A stretch of 64,000 nt of DNA, taken from contig NZ_BMSV01000002.1 of assembly GCF_014649335.1 (NCBI RefSeq), positions 1 to 64,000 on the forward strand. The letters are read 5' to 3'. Below, one piece after another: positions 44,662-52,204 of this stretch. Origin of the DNA: Streptomyces roseolilacinus (lineage in GTDB: Bacteria > Actinomycetota > Actinomycetes > Streptomycetales > Streptomycetaceae). The first letter of the stretch is position 1; each line of letters opens with the position of its first letter. A model generated the notes under the pieces. That model saw only the letters and a list, made by a program, of their open reading frames with translations. It searched no databases and was not told the origin of the DNA. Made by a program: the position numbers and the translations under genes.

Positions 44662-45029
44662 CCACGGGACTTCCGCACCACCCCCGGCCACACCCGGGGG
44701 CGCGCCCGGCCCGCCGCCCGGCCGGCCGCGCCCGGTCCCGCGCCGCCGCCCGCGCCGACCTCCGCCCGGGCGTCCCCCGGTGGCCGCGGGGCCCCGGCCG
44801 GCACCACGTCCCGCCCACCGGCTGACTCCCCTCCCGCCACCCCGCTCGCGCGGGCCCCGCCCGTGCGGCGCCTCCCCGCCGGCCGGCCCGGGAGGGAGGC
44901 GGACACCGGCGGCGGAGGGCTCCCGGGCCCCGCTGGTAAAATGGGACGCACGCTTCGACACCGCCGGGGCCCGTACCGAGAGGTACGGGCCCCGGCGCGT
45001 TCCGGGCGCCAGATCGAGGAAGGTTCCCC
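44662..45029. other. Intergenic region: promoter and structured leader of the helicase gene
   Basis: 368 bases. The first 270 are GC-only low complexity. TGGTAAAATGG (about 44934-44944) is the only AT-rich patch and a plausible -10. The hairpin listed at 44962-44997 follows, then GAGGAAGG as ribosome binding site. Confidence 0.5.
44962..44997 (+). promoter_or_regulatory. Strong 5'-leader hairpin before the DEAD-box helicase
   Basis: CGCCGGGGCCCGTACC (44962-44977) pairs perfectly with 44982-44997 around the tetraloop GAGA, about 33 bases before the helicase ATG and just downstream of an AT-rich -10-like patch. It looks like a terminator or attenuator inside the leader; cold- or RNA-structure-dependent control of a helicase gene would fit. 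Confidence 0.7.
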
Positions 45030-46442
45030 ATGAACGCGAAGCCGCCCGCCCCCGGACTCCCCCGCCCCGACGAGCCGCGGGAGAGCGCGCCACACGACGG
45101 GCACTCGACGCCGCGGACGGCCGCGGACCTGCCGCCGGCCGGGTCCTTCGACGCACTCGGGCTGCCGCCGGAGCTGACGACGGCGATGGCCGACCTCGGG
45201 GTGAGGGAGCCCTTCCCGATCCAGGCGGCCACCCTGCCCGAGGCGCTCGCCGGGCGCGACGTCCTCGGCCGCGCGCGGACCGGCTCCGGCAAGACGCTCG
45301 CCTTCGGGCTGGCGCTGCTCGTCCGGACGGCAGGCCGACGGGCGGACGCGAAACGGCCGCTCGCCCTGGTCCTGGTCCCGACCCGGGAACTCGCCCAGCA
45401 GGTGGGCGACGCGTTGGCACCGTACGCGCAGGTGCTGGGCGTACGGCTGGCGACGGTGGTCGGCGGGCTGTCGATCAACCGGCAGTCGGCGCTGCTGCGG
45501 GCCGGCGCCGACGTGGTCATCGCGACACCGGGCCGGCTGGTCGACCTCGTGTCACGCCGGGACTGCCACCTGGACCGGGTGCGGATCACCGTGCTGGACG
45601 AGGCGGACCAGATGTGCGACCTGGGGTTCCTGCCGCAGGTCTCGGAGATCCTGGGCCAAGTCCGCCCCGACGGGCAGCGGCTGCTGTTCTCCGCCACGCT
45701 CGACCGCGCCGTCGACCAGTTGGTGCGGGACTGGCTGGACGACCCCCTGCTCGTCTCGGTCGACCGGGCGGAGGGCTCGGTCGCCACGATGGAGCACCAC
45801 GTGCTGAACGTCCACCCCGCCGACAAGTACGCGACCGCCACCGAGATCGCCGCACGCGACGGCCGGGTGCTGATGTTCCTGGACACCAAGGCGGGCGTGG
45901 ACCGGTTCACCCGGCACCTGCGGGCCAGCGGTGTGCGGGCCGCCGCCCTGCACAGCGGGAAGTCGCAGCCGCAGCGCACGCACACGCTCGCCCAGTTCAA
46001 AGAGGGCGAGATCACCGTACTGGTGGCCACCAACGTGGCGGCGCGGGGCATCCACGTCGAGGCGCTCGACCTCGTCGTCAACGTCGACCCGCCGGCCGAC
46101 GCCAAGGACTACCTGCACCGCGGCGGGCGCACCGCGCGCGCCGGGCAGTCAGGGAACGTGGTCACCCTGGTCACCCCCGGCCAGCGGCGCGACGTGAACC
46201 GGATGATGTCCGACGCCGGGATCCGGCCGACCGTCACCCAGGTGCGCTCCGGCGAGGAGAGGCTGACCGCCCTCACCGGGGCGAAGCGCCCGCCCGCCGA
46301 GGCGAGGGCCACCGGCGGCAACGCCCCCTTCCGCGGCCTGGGCACCCGCCCCGGCCGCCCCGCGAAGGAGTCCCGCAAGGCCGCCGAGGCCCGCAGGACG
46401 GCGGAGGCCCGCGCGGCGGCCCGGGTGCGCAAGGGCCGCTGA
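45030..46442 (+). CDS. DEAD-box ATP-dependent RNA helicase
   Basis: 470 residues with all core motifs: Q-motif region EPFPIQAATLPEAL, Walker A ARTGSGKT (82-89), PTRELAQQ, TPGRLVDL, DEAD (189-192), SATLDRAV, ATNVAARGIHV and HRGGRTARAG. The N-terminal ~35 residues are Pro-rich and the C-terminal tail is Arg/Ala/Lys-rich (SRKAAEARRTAEARAAARVR), probably RNA-binding. The ATG at 45030 has GAGGAAGG upstream. It unwinds structured RNA (ribosome assembly or mRNA turnover). It does not belong functionally with the secreted hydrolases around it. Confidence 0.95.
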   Translation: MNAKPPAPGLPRPDEPRESAPHDGHSTPRTAADLPPAGSFDALGLPPELTTAMADLGVREPFPIQAATLPEALAGRDVLGRARTGSGKTLAFGLALLVRTAGRRADAKRPLALVLVPTRELAQQVGDALAPYAQVLGVRLATVVGGLSINRQSALLRAGADVVIATPGRLVDLVSRRDCHLDRVRITVLDEADQMCDLGFLPQVSEILGQVRPDGQRLLFSATLDRAVDQLVRDWLDDPLLVSVDRAEGSVATMEHHVLNVHPADKYATATEIAARDGRVLMFLDTKAGVDRFTRHLRASGVRAAALHSGKSQPQRTHTLAQFKEGEITVLVATNVAARGIHVEALDLVVNVDPPADAKDYLHRGGRTARAGQSGNVVTLVTPGQRRDVNRMMSDAGIRPTVTQVRSGEERLTALTGAKRPPAEARATGGNAPFRGLGTRPGRPAKESRKAAEARRTAEARAAARVRKGR

Positions 46443-46611
46443 CCTCCTGCGCGCCCCCCGGCCGCCGACTCGGTGCGCCGTCCCCCTCCGGAACCGGGCC
46501 ACGCCGGTGACCCTGCCGCCCCCGATCGCCGAAGGTGTCGAAGGACCCGGCGGTCACCGGGCCGTGTCCCGCTCCGGGACACGGCGCGATGGTGGCGGGG
46601 GAGCGGGCACC

Positions 46612-46698
46612 GTCGGCCCCGACGAGCCCCGGTACGCCGTCGGCCCCGACGAGCCCCGGTACGCCGTCGGCCCTGACGAGCCCCGGTACGCCGTCGGC
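46612..46698. repeat. 27-bp tandem repeat, three copies plus six bases
   Basis: Copies at 46612-46638, 46639-46665 and 46666-46692 begin GTCGGCCCCGACGAG and end CGGTACGCC; the third has a single C-to-T change, and GTCGGC starts a fourth. There are no spacers. The array ends 8 bases before the LacI-type operator. Confidence 0.92.
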
Positions 46699-46705
46699 AT
46701 GGTGA

Positions 46706-46718
46706 GGGAGCGCTCTCC
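46706..46718 (+). promoter_or_regulatory. LacI-type operator upstream of GH43 (site A)
   Basis: GGGAGCGCTCTCC with palindromic core GAGCGCTC (46708-46715). It matches the palindrome found twice near lacI and once before the beta-helix gene. Confidence 0.65.
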
Positions 46719-46874
46719 CGGCCGGGGCGGCTCCCCGGTACACCATCAGGGGACACGACGGCCGAATCCGCCTCCCGCGACCCCCCGCGGTGCCATCCTG
46801 GCCGGACGCCGTCCTCGCCCCGGGAGCCGCCTCCGGCCGGGCGTCGGGACGGGGGCCGATCAGGGAAGGGGACC

Positions 46875-47945
46875 ATGAGGCTCTCTCGTTGTCTTTCCAC
46901 CGCCGTCGCCTTCGTGGCGTGCGGTGTCCTCGCCGTCACGACGGCGTTGTCGTCCGCCGGGCCGGCCCGGGCGGACCAGACCGGCCTGCGGGCCGCGGAC
47001 CCGAGCGTGCTCCGGGTCGGCGGTACGTACGTCTCGGTGCAGTCCACCGGTGACGGCATCGTCGTGCGGCAGGCCCCGTCGACGGCCGCGCTGGCCTCCG
47101 CGCCCGCCCGGCAGGTCTGGACGGGCACCCCCGACCTCGGTGGGGTGTGGGCCCCGGAGATCGTGCGGGACGGCGGCCGCTACCACATCTACTTCTCGGC
47201 CGGCGGCGGCCCGGACCGCCGGATGTACGTGATCAGCTCCACCGAACCGGACAGCGGCTACACGGCCGCGACGAAACTGGCCCTGCCCGACGACAAGTGG
47301 GCCATCGACGGAACGCTGTTCACCTTCGAGGGGCAGCGCTGGTTCGTCTGGTCCGGCTGGGCCGGGGACACCGACGTCGAGCAGAACCTCTACATCGCCC
47401 GGATGAGCAGCCCGACCACGCCGACCGGGGCGCGGTACGTCATCTCGCAACCGCGGGAGCCCTGGGAGCGGGTGGTCGGCAACCCCTACATCAACGAGGG
47501 CCCGCAGCCCATCAGGGACCCCGACGGGCAGCTGCACGTCGTGTACTCCGCCAACGGCAGCTGGAGCGACCAGTACTGCCTGGCGGATCTGCGGTTGCGG
47601 GCCGGGGGCGACCCGACGCACGTGTGGGACTGGTACAAGTCCAACGGCTGCCTGTTCGGCTCCCACCGGGCGACGATGATGGCCGGCTGGGACCCGACGC
47701 TGCACGTCGACGGGCCCGGCCACCACAGTTTCGTCCTGCTCGACGGTGACATCGGCACCAGCCCGCCCGCCGGTCCGAGGTTCCCGCTGATGTTCCACGC
47801 GGTGCCCAAGGGGACGCCGTACGCGTGGGAGAACCGGTACTGGTACACCGGCACGTTCTGCTGGTGGGGCGGGACCACCTACCGCCGCGCCAACGTGCCC
47901 GGCCCCCACACCGACACCGGCTGGAGCCTCAAGTTCTTCGAATGA
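46875..47945 (+). CDS. Secreted GH43 glycosidase (exo-arabinofuranosidase-like)
   Basis: 356 residues with a signal peptide (STAVAFVACGVLAVTTALSS). The five-bladed GH43 triad is visible: general base Asp in RAADPSVLRVG, pKa-tuning Asp in DKWAIDGTLFTFEG and acid Glu in YINEGPQPIRD. It resembles subfamily 26 exo-alpha-1,5-L-arabinofuranosidases such as the S. avermitilis enzyme; this is by remembered similarity, not alignment. No carbohydrate-binding module is attached. A LacI-type operator lies 157 bases upstream, and the LacI regulator is encoded 536 bases downstream. Confidence 0.83.
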   Translation: MRLSRCLSTAVAFVACGVLAVTTALSSAGPARADQTGLRAADPSVLRVGGTYVSVQSTGDGIVVRQAPSTAALASAPARQVWTGTPDLGGVWAPEIVRDGGRYHIYFSAGGGPDRRMYVISSTEPDSGYTAATKLALPDDKWAIDGTLFTFEGQRWFVWSGWAGDTDVEQNLYIARMSSPTTPTGARYVISQPREPWERVVGNPYINEGPQPIRDPDGQLHVVYSANGSWSDQYCLADLRLRAGGDPTHVWDWYKSNGCLFGSHRATMMAGWDPTLHVDGPGHHSFVLLDGDIGTSPPAGPRFPLMFHAVPKGTPYAWENRYWYTGTFCWWGGTTYRRANVPGPHTDTGWSLKFFE

Positions 47946-48034
47946 CGACGACGTGCGCCGCGGGCGGCCGCGTGAGCGGCGCCCGCGGCCGTTCCCGGGG
48001 CCGTGCCCCGGCCGGCCGGGACGGCCCGCGTGCG

Positions 48035-48080
48035 TTGACACGGCGAACCGCTTTGGCCATAGTTCCGGAGAGCGCTCTCC
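48035..48080 (+). promoter_or_regulatory. Near-consensus promoter with perfect LacI-type operator (site B)
   Basis: TTGACA (48035-48040), 17-base spacer, CATAGT (48058-48063), then the perfect 14-bp palindrome GGAGAGCGCTCTCC (48067-48080) over the expected start site. This is the classical repressed-promoter layout, but the next gene on the strand (lacI) starts 400 bases later. Confidence 0.75.
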
Positions 48081-48423
48081 TCCACGGGTGCCCGGAGGGG
48101 AACGGGTGTCCCGGCAGAGCGCACACGGCCGCCGGACGAGGGGGATCCCGGACGGAAGGTGCGCATCCTCAACCGCGGGGCGACCTGGCGTACGGCCGCC
48201 GAACCCGCCGCCGGCCCGCGGGAGACGATGCCCGACGGGCCGGCGGGGGTGCGGACGAAGTCTGGGACGAGACGGGCCCCTCGGTCCCACCGCCCCGCAG
48301 CCGCCCGACCCCGCCGCGGCCCTCGCGGAGGCGGCCGGGGCCGCGCGCGCCGCACCGGGGGTATCGTCGGGGAGCCGTCCCCGAGCGCTTCCGCGCAGCT
48401 GCCGGTGGCCGGTCGCGTCCCGC

Positions 48424-48475
48424 CGGAGAGCGCTCGCCCTTTGGCTGACGGCGGCCCGCGCACCGCCGGTAGGGT
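48424..48475 (+). promoter_or_regulatory. lacI promoter with LacI-type operator (site C)
   Basis: GGAGAGCGCTCGCC (48424-48437) lies just upstream of CTGACG (48445-48450) and TAGGGT (48470-48475). The ATG at 48482 is 6 bases past the -10, so the mRNA is probably leaderless. Indicates autoregulation. Confidence 0.6.
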
Positions 48476-48481
48476 ACGGGC

Positions 48482-49522
48482 ATGACCAGACGCGCCCCGA
48501 CGCTCGAGGACGTCGCGCGGGAGGCGGGCGTCTCCCGCGCGACCGTGTCCAGAGTCGTCAACGGCATCCGCAACGTGGACCCCGCCATCCAGGAGGCCGT
48601 ACGGGACGCGATCGAGCGGACCGGCTACGCCCCGAACCGGGCGGCCCGGGCACTGGTGACCCGGCGCGCCGAGACCATCGCCCTGGTCGTCTCGGGCGCG
48701 CGGGACGACTCCGAGGGCGAACAGGACGCCTTCGCCTCCCGGGTGCTGGCCGACCCGTTCTTCGGGCGGGTGGTCAGCGGGGTCATCAGGTTCCTGCGCC
48801 CCCGGTCGATGTACCCGGTGCTGATGTTCGCCGGGACGGACACGGCCCGGCAGGAGGTGGTCGCCTACCTGCGGCAGGGCAGGGCGGACGGCGCGTTGAT
48901 CTTCTCCACCCACGCCGAGGACCCGCTGCCGGTCCTCCTGGCGTCCGAGGACCTGCCCTGCGTCCTGTTCGCGCGCCCGGCCACGCCGGTCCCCGTCACC
49001 TACGTGGACCTGGCGCACCGGGACGGCGCGCGCCTGGCCGCCGAGCACCTGCTCGCGCGCGGCTGCCGGCGCGTCGCCACCATCACCGGTCCCCTGGACC
49101 TGCCCGCCGCCCAGGACCGGCTGGCCGGGTTCCGGGAGACGATGGAACGCCACGGCCACCCGTACGTACCCGTGGCGGAGGGCGGGTTCACCGTCGAGAG
49201 CGGCGCGGCGGCGATGAACCGGCTGCTGTCGGAGCACCCGGCCATCGACGGGGTGTTCGCCGCCAACGACCTGATGGCGCAGGGAGTCTGCCAGGTCCTG
49301 CACGAGCGGGGCCGGCGGGTGCCGCAGGACGTGGCGGTGGTCGGCTTCGACGACTCCGGTGTCGCCGTCTCCTGCCGGCCGCCGCTCACCACGGTCCGCC
49401 AGCCGATGGAGGAGATGGCGGCGACGATGGCGCGGCTCCTCCAGGAGGAGATCGAGGGGGCGCGCGACGAGCCCACCGCGGTGATCTTCGACCCCGAACT
49501 GGTGGTGCGCGGGTCGGCGTGA
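48482..49522 (+). CDS. LacI-family transcriptional repressor
   Basis: 346 residues. N-terminal HTH TLEDVAREAGVSRATVSRVV plus hinge NRAARALVTRRAETIALVVS, then a periplasmic-binding-protein-like sugar domain (GALIFSTHAEDPLPVLLASE, IDGVFAANDLMAQGVCQVLH, VAVVGFDDSGVAVSCRPPLT). Full length for the family. There is no ribosome binding site before the ATG at 48482, suggesting a leaderless transcript. Palindromes of the form GGAGAGCGCTCTCC occur beside this gene, before the GH43 gene and before the beta-helix gene, so it very likely represses a plant-polysaccharide utilisation regulon and itself. The inducer is unknown; an arabinose- or pectin-derived sugar would fit the GH43. Confidence 0.92.
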   Translation: MTRRAPTLEDVAREAGVSRATVSRVVNGIRNVDPAIQEAVRDAIERTGYAPNRAARALVTRRAETIALVVSGARDDSEGEQDAFASRVLADPFFGRVVSGVIRFLRPRSMYPVLMFAGTDTARQEVVAYLRQGRADGALIFSTHAEDPLPVLLASEDLPCVLFARPATPVPVTYVDLAHRDGARLAAEHLLARGCRRVATITGPLDLPAAQDRLAGFRETMERHGHPYVPVAEGGFTVESGAAAMNRLLSEHPAIDGVFAANDLMAQGVCQVLHERGRRVPQDVAVVGFDDSGVAVSCRPPLTTVRQPMEEMAATMARLLQEEIEGARDEPTAVIFDPELVVRGSA

Positions 49523-49681
49523 CCGGCCGGGAGGCACCCGGCGGACGGGCACGCCCGGTTGGTGGGGAACACCCGGCCGGATGAGGGAGCGCCCGGCCGG
49601 CGGGGGAGCGCCCGGTCGGCAAGGAGTGCCCGGCGCCGCCCGGTTCCGGGTACGCCGCGGGGCGGAGCCGCCCCCGTGGCT

Positions 49682-49693
49682 CCCCCCCCCCCC
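49682..49693. repeat. Run of 12 cytosines
   Basis: An uninterrupted C12 tract lies in the convergent gap between lacI and the beta-helix gene. It is slippage-prone and also a place where the base count may be unreliable. Confidence 0.85.
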
Positions 49694-49763
49694 GCCGGCC
49701 GGGGACCGGCGGGTCGTCGTCAGGCGTGGGCGCCCGACCGGCCGGCGGCCCGGGAGACACCGG

Positions 49764-51965
49764 TCAGGGGTACGAGACCACGGTCGACGGGACGGTCGAG
49801 GTGCCGGAGGGCACCGTGGAGGCTCCGGTGTCGTTGATGACGTGGCGGTAGTGGCCCATGCCGCCGAGGGACACCACCAGCAGGCTGTGGAACCTGACCC
49901 CCGGCCTGACCGGGGCCTTGAAGCCGTGGTGCTGACGGATGGTCGGGTCCACGTTGTAGTTGCAGTAGCTGCCCATGCCCCAGCCCTCGTGGGTGGTGAC
50001 CGAGTCGTCGACCCGGTAGGCGGCGTACCCCTGGGTGGAGCCGTTCTGGATGGCCGCCTGGTCGGGCGCGTCGTACGCCTTCTCGTTCTGGTAGAAGATC
50101 GTGCGGCCGCGTTCGCCGTACCACTCGACGTCGTACTTGTTGAAGTGCTCGACGAACAGGCCGGTCGCCAGCACGTCGTCGCCGTGGACGCGGACGCCGT
50201 AGTCGGCCCGGTTGGTCTCCCAGCCCACCCCGTCACCGTGGTCGGCCCGCCAGACCCAGGTGTGGTCGATGATCGTGTCGTCGCTGTTGACCACCATGCT
50301 GGTGGTGGCCCTGCCGGGCCCGGCGCCGCCGATGCGGATGTAGACGTCCTGGACGGTGGTGGGGTTGGCGGCGTGGTCGGCGGAGGCTCCCTGCGGCCCG
50401 ACCTCCAGCAGCGTGGGGGAGTCGACCGGGCCGGCGTCGATGAGGAAACCGGCCAGCCGCACGCCGTCGACGTCGGCGACCCTCATCGCGGTCACCCCGT
50501 TGTCGGGGATGATCGTGGCCAGGCCGAGGCCCAGGACGATGGTGTTCGCCCGGTTGACGTCGATGGTCCGGTCGACGTGGTACACACCCGGGGTGAACAG
50601 CAGGTGCAGGCCCTGCTCCAGGGCGGCGTTCATGGTGGCGGCGGTCGCGCCCGGCTTGACGACGTAGAACCGGCTCAGCGGGATCGACTCGCCCTGCGGG
50701 GTGCCGTTCGCCCAGGTGGTGCCGCGCGCGTGGGTGCGCTTGGCCGGCGCGAAGACCTTGTACTCGTCGCCGTCCACGTAGAGGAACGGCTTCTCGCGGG
50801 AGACGGGAGTGGTGTCCAGGGTGGTGTAGCGGGGCTCGGGGAAGCCGGTCGCGGGGGCGCCCTCGACGCCGGAGAAGACCTGGTTCCACACGGAGTTGGA
50901 CCAGCCGCCGATGGCGCTGTCGCGGGTGTACCACTGCTGCTGCGAGTAGTTGCCGACCTGGCCGTCGATCTTCGAGTCGGCGATGTAGCCGCCGCTGGCC
51001 CAGCCGTAGCCGTTCGGCGCGAGGTTCAGCCCGCCCTTGACGTGCATGCGGCGGAACGACGCCGCCTGGGAGACCGCCCACCGGTTGGTGCCGTTCACCG
51101 GGTTCAGCGCCAGGTTCTCCGCGGCCCGCCAGAAGTTCTGAGTGGCGTTGCCGTCGAACCAGCCGGCGTCGACGGTCACGTCGCCGTCGATGGTGGTGTC
51201 GTCGGGCCGCAGGCCGAGTCCCGCGATCTGGGTGTAGAAGCCGATCTGGGCGTTGATGCCGCGGTACGTGCCCGGCTTGAGCAGGAAGGCGTGGCGGTCG
51301 CTGCCGAACTGCGCCGACTCCTGCTTCCTGAACACCTCGTCCAGCTTGACCTGGAGGCCGGGCGTGGAGGGGTCGAAGACGTGCACGTGGGGTCCGAGGT
51401 CACCGCCGGGCGTGACCGGGCCGGGGCCGTCGCCGCCGGGGGTGCCGTACACCTGGAACTCCCACAGCGAGTAGCCGTAGCCGGTGGCGCGGGCGGTGCC
51501 GTGGACGCGTACGAAACGCGCGGTGCCGGAGACGGCGAGCGTCTCCGTCCCCCCGGAACCCGAGGCGGTCGTGTGCGCGGTCGTCCAGGTGGTGCCGTCG
51601 CCGGAGAACTCGACGCGGTACGACCTCGCGTACGCGCTCTCCCAGCGGAGCACGACCCGGCTCACGCTCGCCGGGGCTCCGAGGTCCACGCGGATCCACT
51701 GCGGGTCGGACCAGGCGCTGGACCAGCGGGTGCCGTTGTCGCCGTCCACCGCGGCGGACGCGGGGGTGCCGGAGTGCTCCTGGCTGGACGCCGTCACCGG
51801 CTTGTCCTGGGAGAGCAGCGCGGGCGCGGCCTGGGCCGCCGGGGCGGGGACGAACGCCGGCAGTGCGGCGAGGAGCGCGGCGACGACCGCCCCGACGAGC
51901 GCGTGACGGGGCAGGGCGGTGGGGGTACGGGGTGGTGGGGCGAGGGGGGTGCCGGCGGGTCTCAT
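49764..51965 (-). CDS. Secreted discoidin (F5/8 type C) plus parallel beta-helix protein, GH55-like
   Basis: 733 residues. Signal peptide (LPRHALVGAVVAALLAALPA). A discoidin/CBM32 domain (about 48-175) has SQDKPVTASSQEHSGTPASA, VDGDNGTRWSSAWSDPQWIR and SLWEFQVYG. About 540 residues of right-handed parallel beta-helix follow, with many Asn/Gly/Asp turns (IDVNRANTIVLGLGLATIIP, VRVHGDDVLATGLFVEHFNK), as in GH55 exo-beta-1,3-glucanases and related proteins often named coagulation factor 5/8 type domain proteins. The enzymatic activity is not proven. Start ATG 51965; a perfect LacI-type operator lies 26 bases upstream, placing it with GH43 in the local regulon. Confidence 0.8.
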   Translation of the reverse strand: MRPAGTPLAPPPRTPTALPRHALVGAVVAALLAALPAFVPAPAAQAAPALLSQDKPVTASSQEHSGTPASAAVDGDNGTRWSSAWSDPQWIRVDLGAPASVSRVVLRWESAYARSYRVEFSGDGTTWTTAHTTASGSGGTETLAVSGTARFVRVHGTARATGYGYSLWEFQVYGTPGGDGPGPVTPGGDLGPHVHVFDPSTPGLQVKLDEVFRKQESAQFGSDRHAFLLKPGTYRGINAQIGFYTQIAGLGLRPDDTTIDGDVTVDAGWFDGNATQNFWRAAENLALNPVNGTNRWAVSQAASFRRMHVKGGLNLAPNGYGWASGGYIADSKIDGQVGNYSQQQWYTRDSAIGGWSNSVWNQVFSGVEGAPATGFPEPRYTTLDTTPVSREKPFLYVDGDEYKVFAPAKRTHARGTTWANGTPQGESIPLSRFYVVKPGATAATMNAALEQGLHLLFTPGVYHVDRTIDVNRANTIVLGLGLATIIPDNGVTAMRVADVDGVRLAGFLIDAGPVDSPTLLEVGPQGASADHAANPTTVQDVYIRIGGAGPGRATTSMVVNSDDTIIDHTWVWRADHGDGVGWETNRADYGVRVHGDDVLATGLFVEHFNKYDVEWYGERGRTIFYQNEKAYDAPDQAAIQNGSTQGYAAYRVDDSVTTHEGWGMGSYCNYNVDPTIRQHHGFKAPVRPGVRFHSLLVVSLGGMGHYRHVINDTGASTVPSGTSTVPSTVVSYP

Positions 51966-51990
51966 GGGATCTCCTTCGGAAAGAACGGCG

Positions 51991-52004
51991 GGAGAGCGCT
52001 CTCC
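51991..52004 (-). promoter_or_regulatory. LacI-type operator upstream of the beta-helix gene (site D)
   Basis: A perfect 14-bp palindrome GGAGAGCGCTCTCC, identical to site B, directly in the leader of the minus-strand gene starting at 51965. Confidence 0.75.
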
Positions 52005-52070
52005 GAACCGACAGGTTGGGGGCCGTGAGCCGGAAGGTCAAGGGGGTGCGCACCGCTTTCCTCACGGCAC

Positions 52071-52108
52071 GGCCCGACCGTCGTGAAGGAGCGGCCCGAC
52101 CGTCGTGA
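52071..52108. repeat. 16-bp direct repeat, two copies
   Basis: GGCCCGACCGTCGTGA occurs at 52071-52086 and 52093-52108, 22 bases apart start to start. It lies between the beta-helix gene and the biosynthetic cluster, close to the junction of the two regions. Function unknown. Confidence 0.7.
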
Positions 52109-52204
52109 CCGCCGTGTGCCGCCCCGCCGACTCGACGCCCGGCGGCGCGCGCTCCGGCTGCCCGAACAGGCGGTGGCGGAGGGCGCGGTGCCGCCGACCG
52201 GGCG

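Larger units (their letters stand above)
46443..46874. other. Intergenic region with tandem repeat and LacI-type operator before GH43
   Basis: 432 bases holding three 27-bp tandem repeats (46612-46692) and an operator-like palindrome (46706-46718), both listed separately. The ribosome binding site AAGGGGA at the right end serves the GH43 gene. Confidence 0.6.
47946..48481. other. Intergenic region with an orphan promoter and two LacI-type operators
   Basis: 536 bases between GH43 and lacI. It contains a near-consensus promoter with an operator at its start site (48035-48080), about 340 bases without a convincing gene, and an operator plus promoter next to lacI. A plus-strand frame 48159-48485 has a weak ribosome binding site but Arg/Pro/Ala composition typical of noise. 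Confidence 0.55.

Noticed and set aside
46612..46698. Tandem repeat considered as a CRISPR array
   Set aside because: Repeats are head to tail with no spacers, and no cas gene is present.
48159..48485. 108-codon plus-strand frame after the orphan promoter
   Set aside because: Weak ribosome binding site, Arg/Pro/Ala/Gly composition and no recognisable feature; cannot be supported as a gene.
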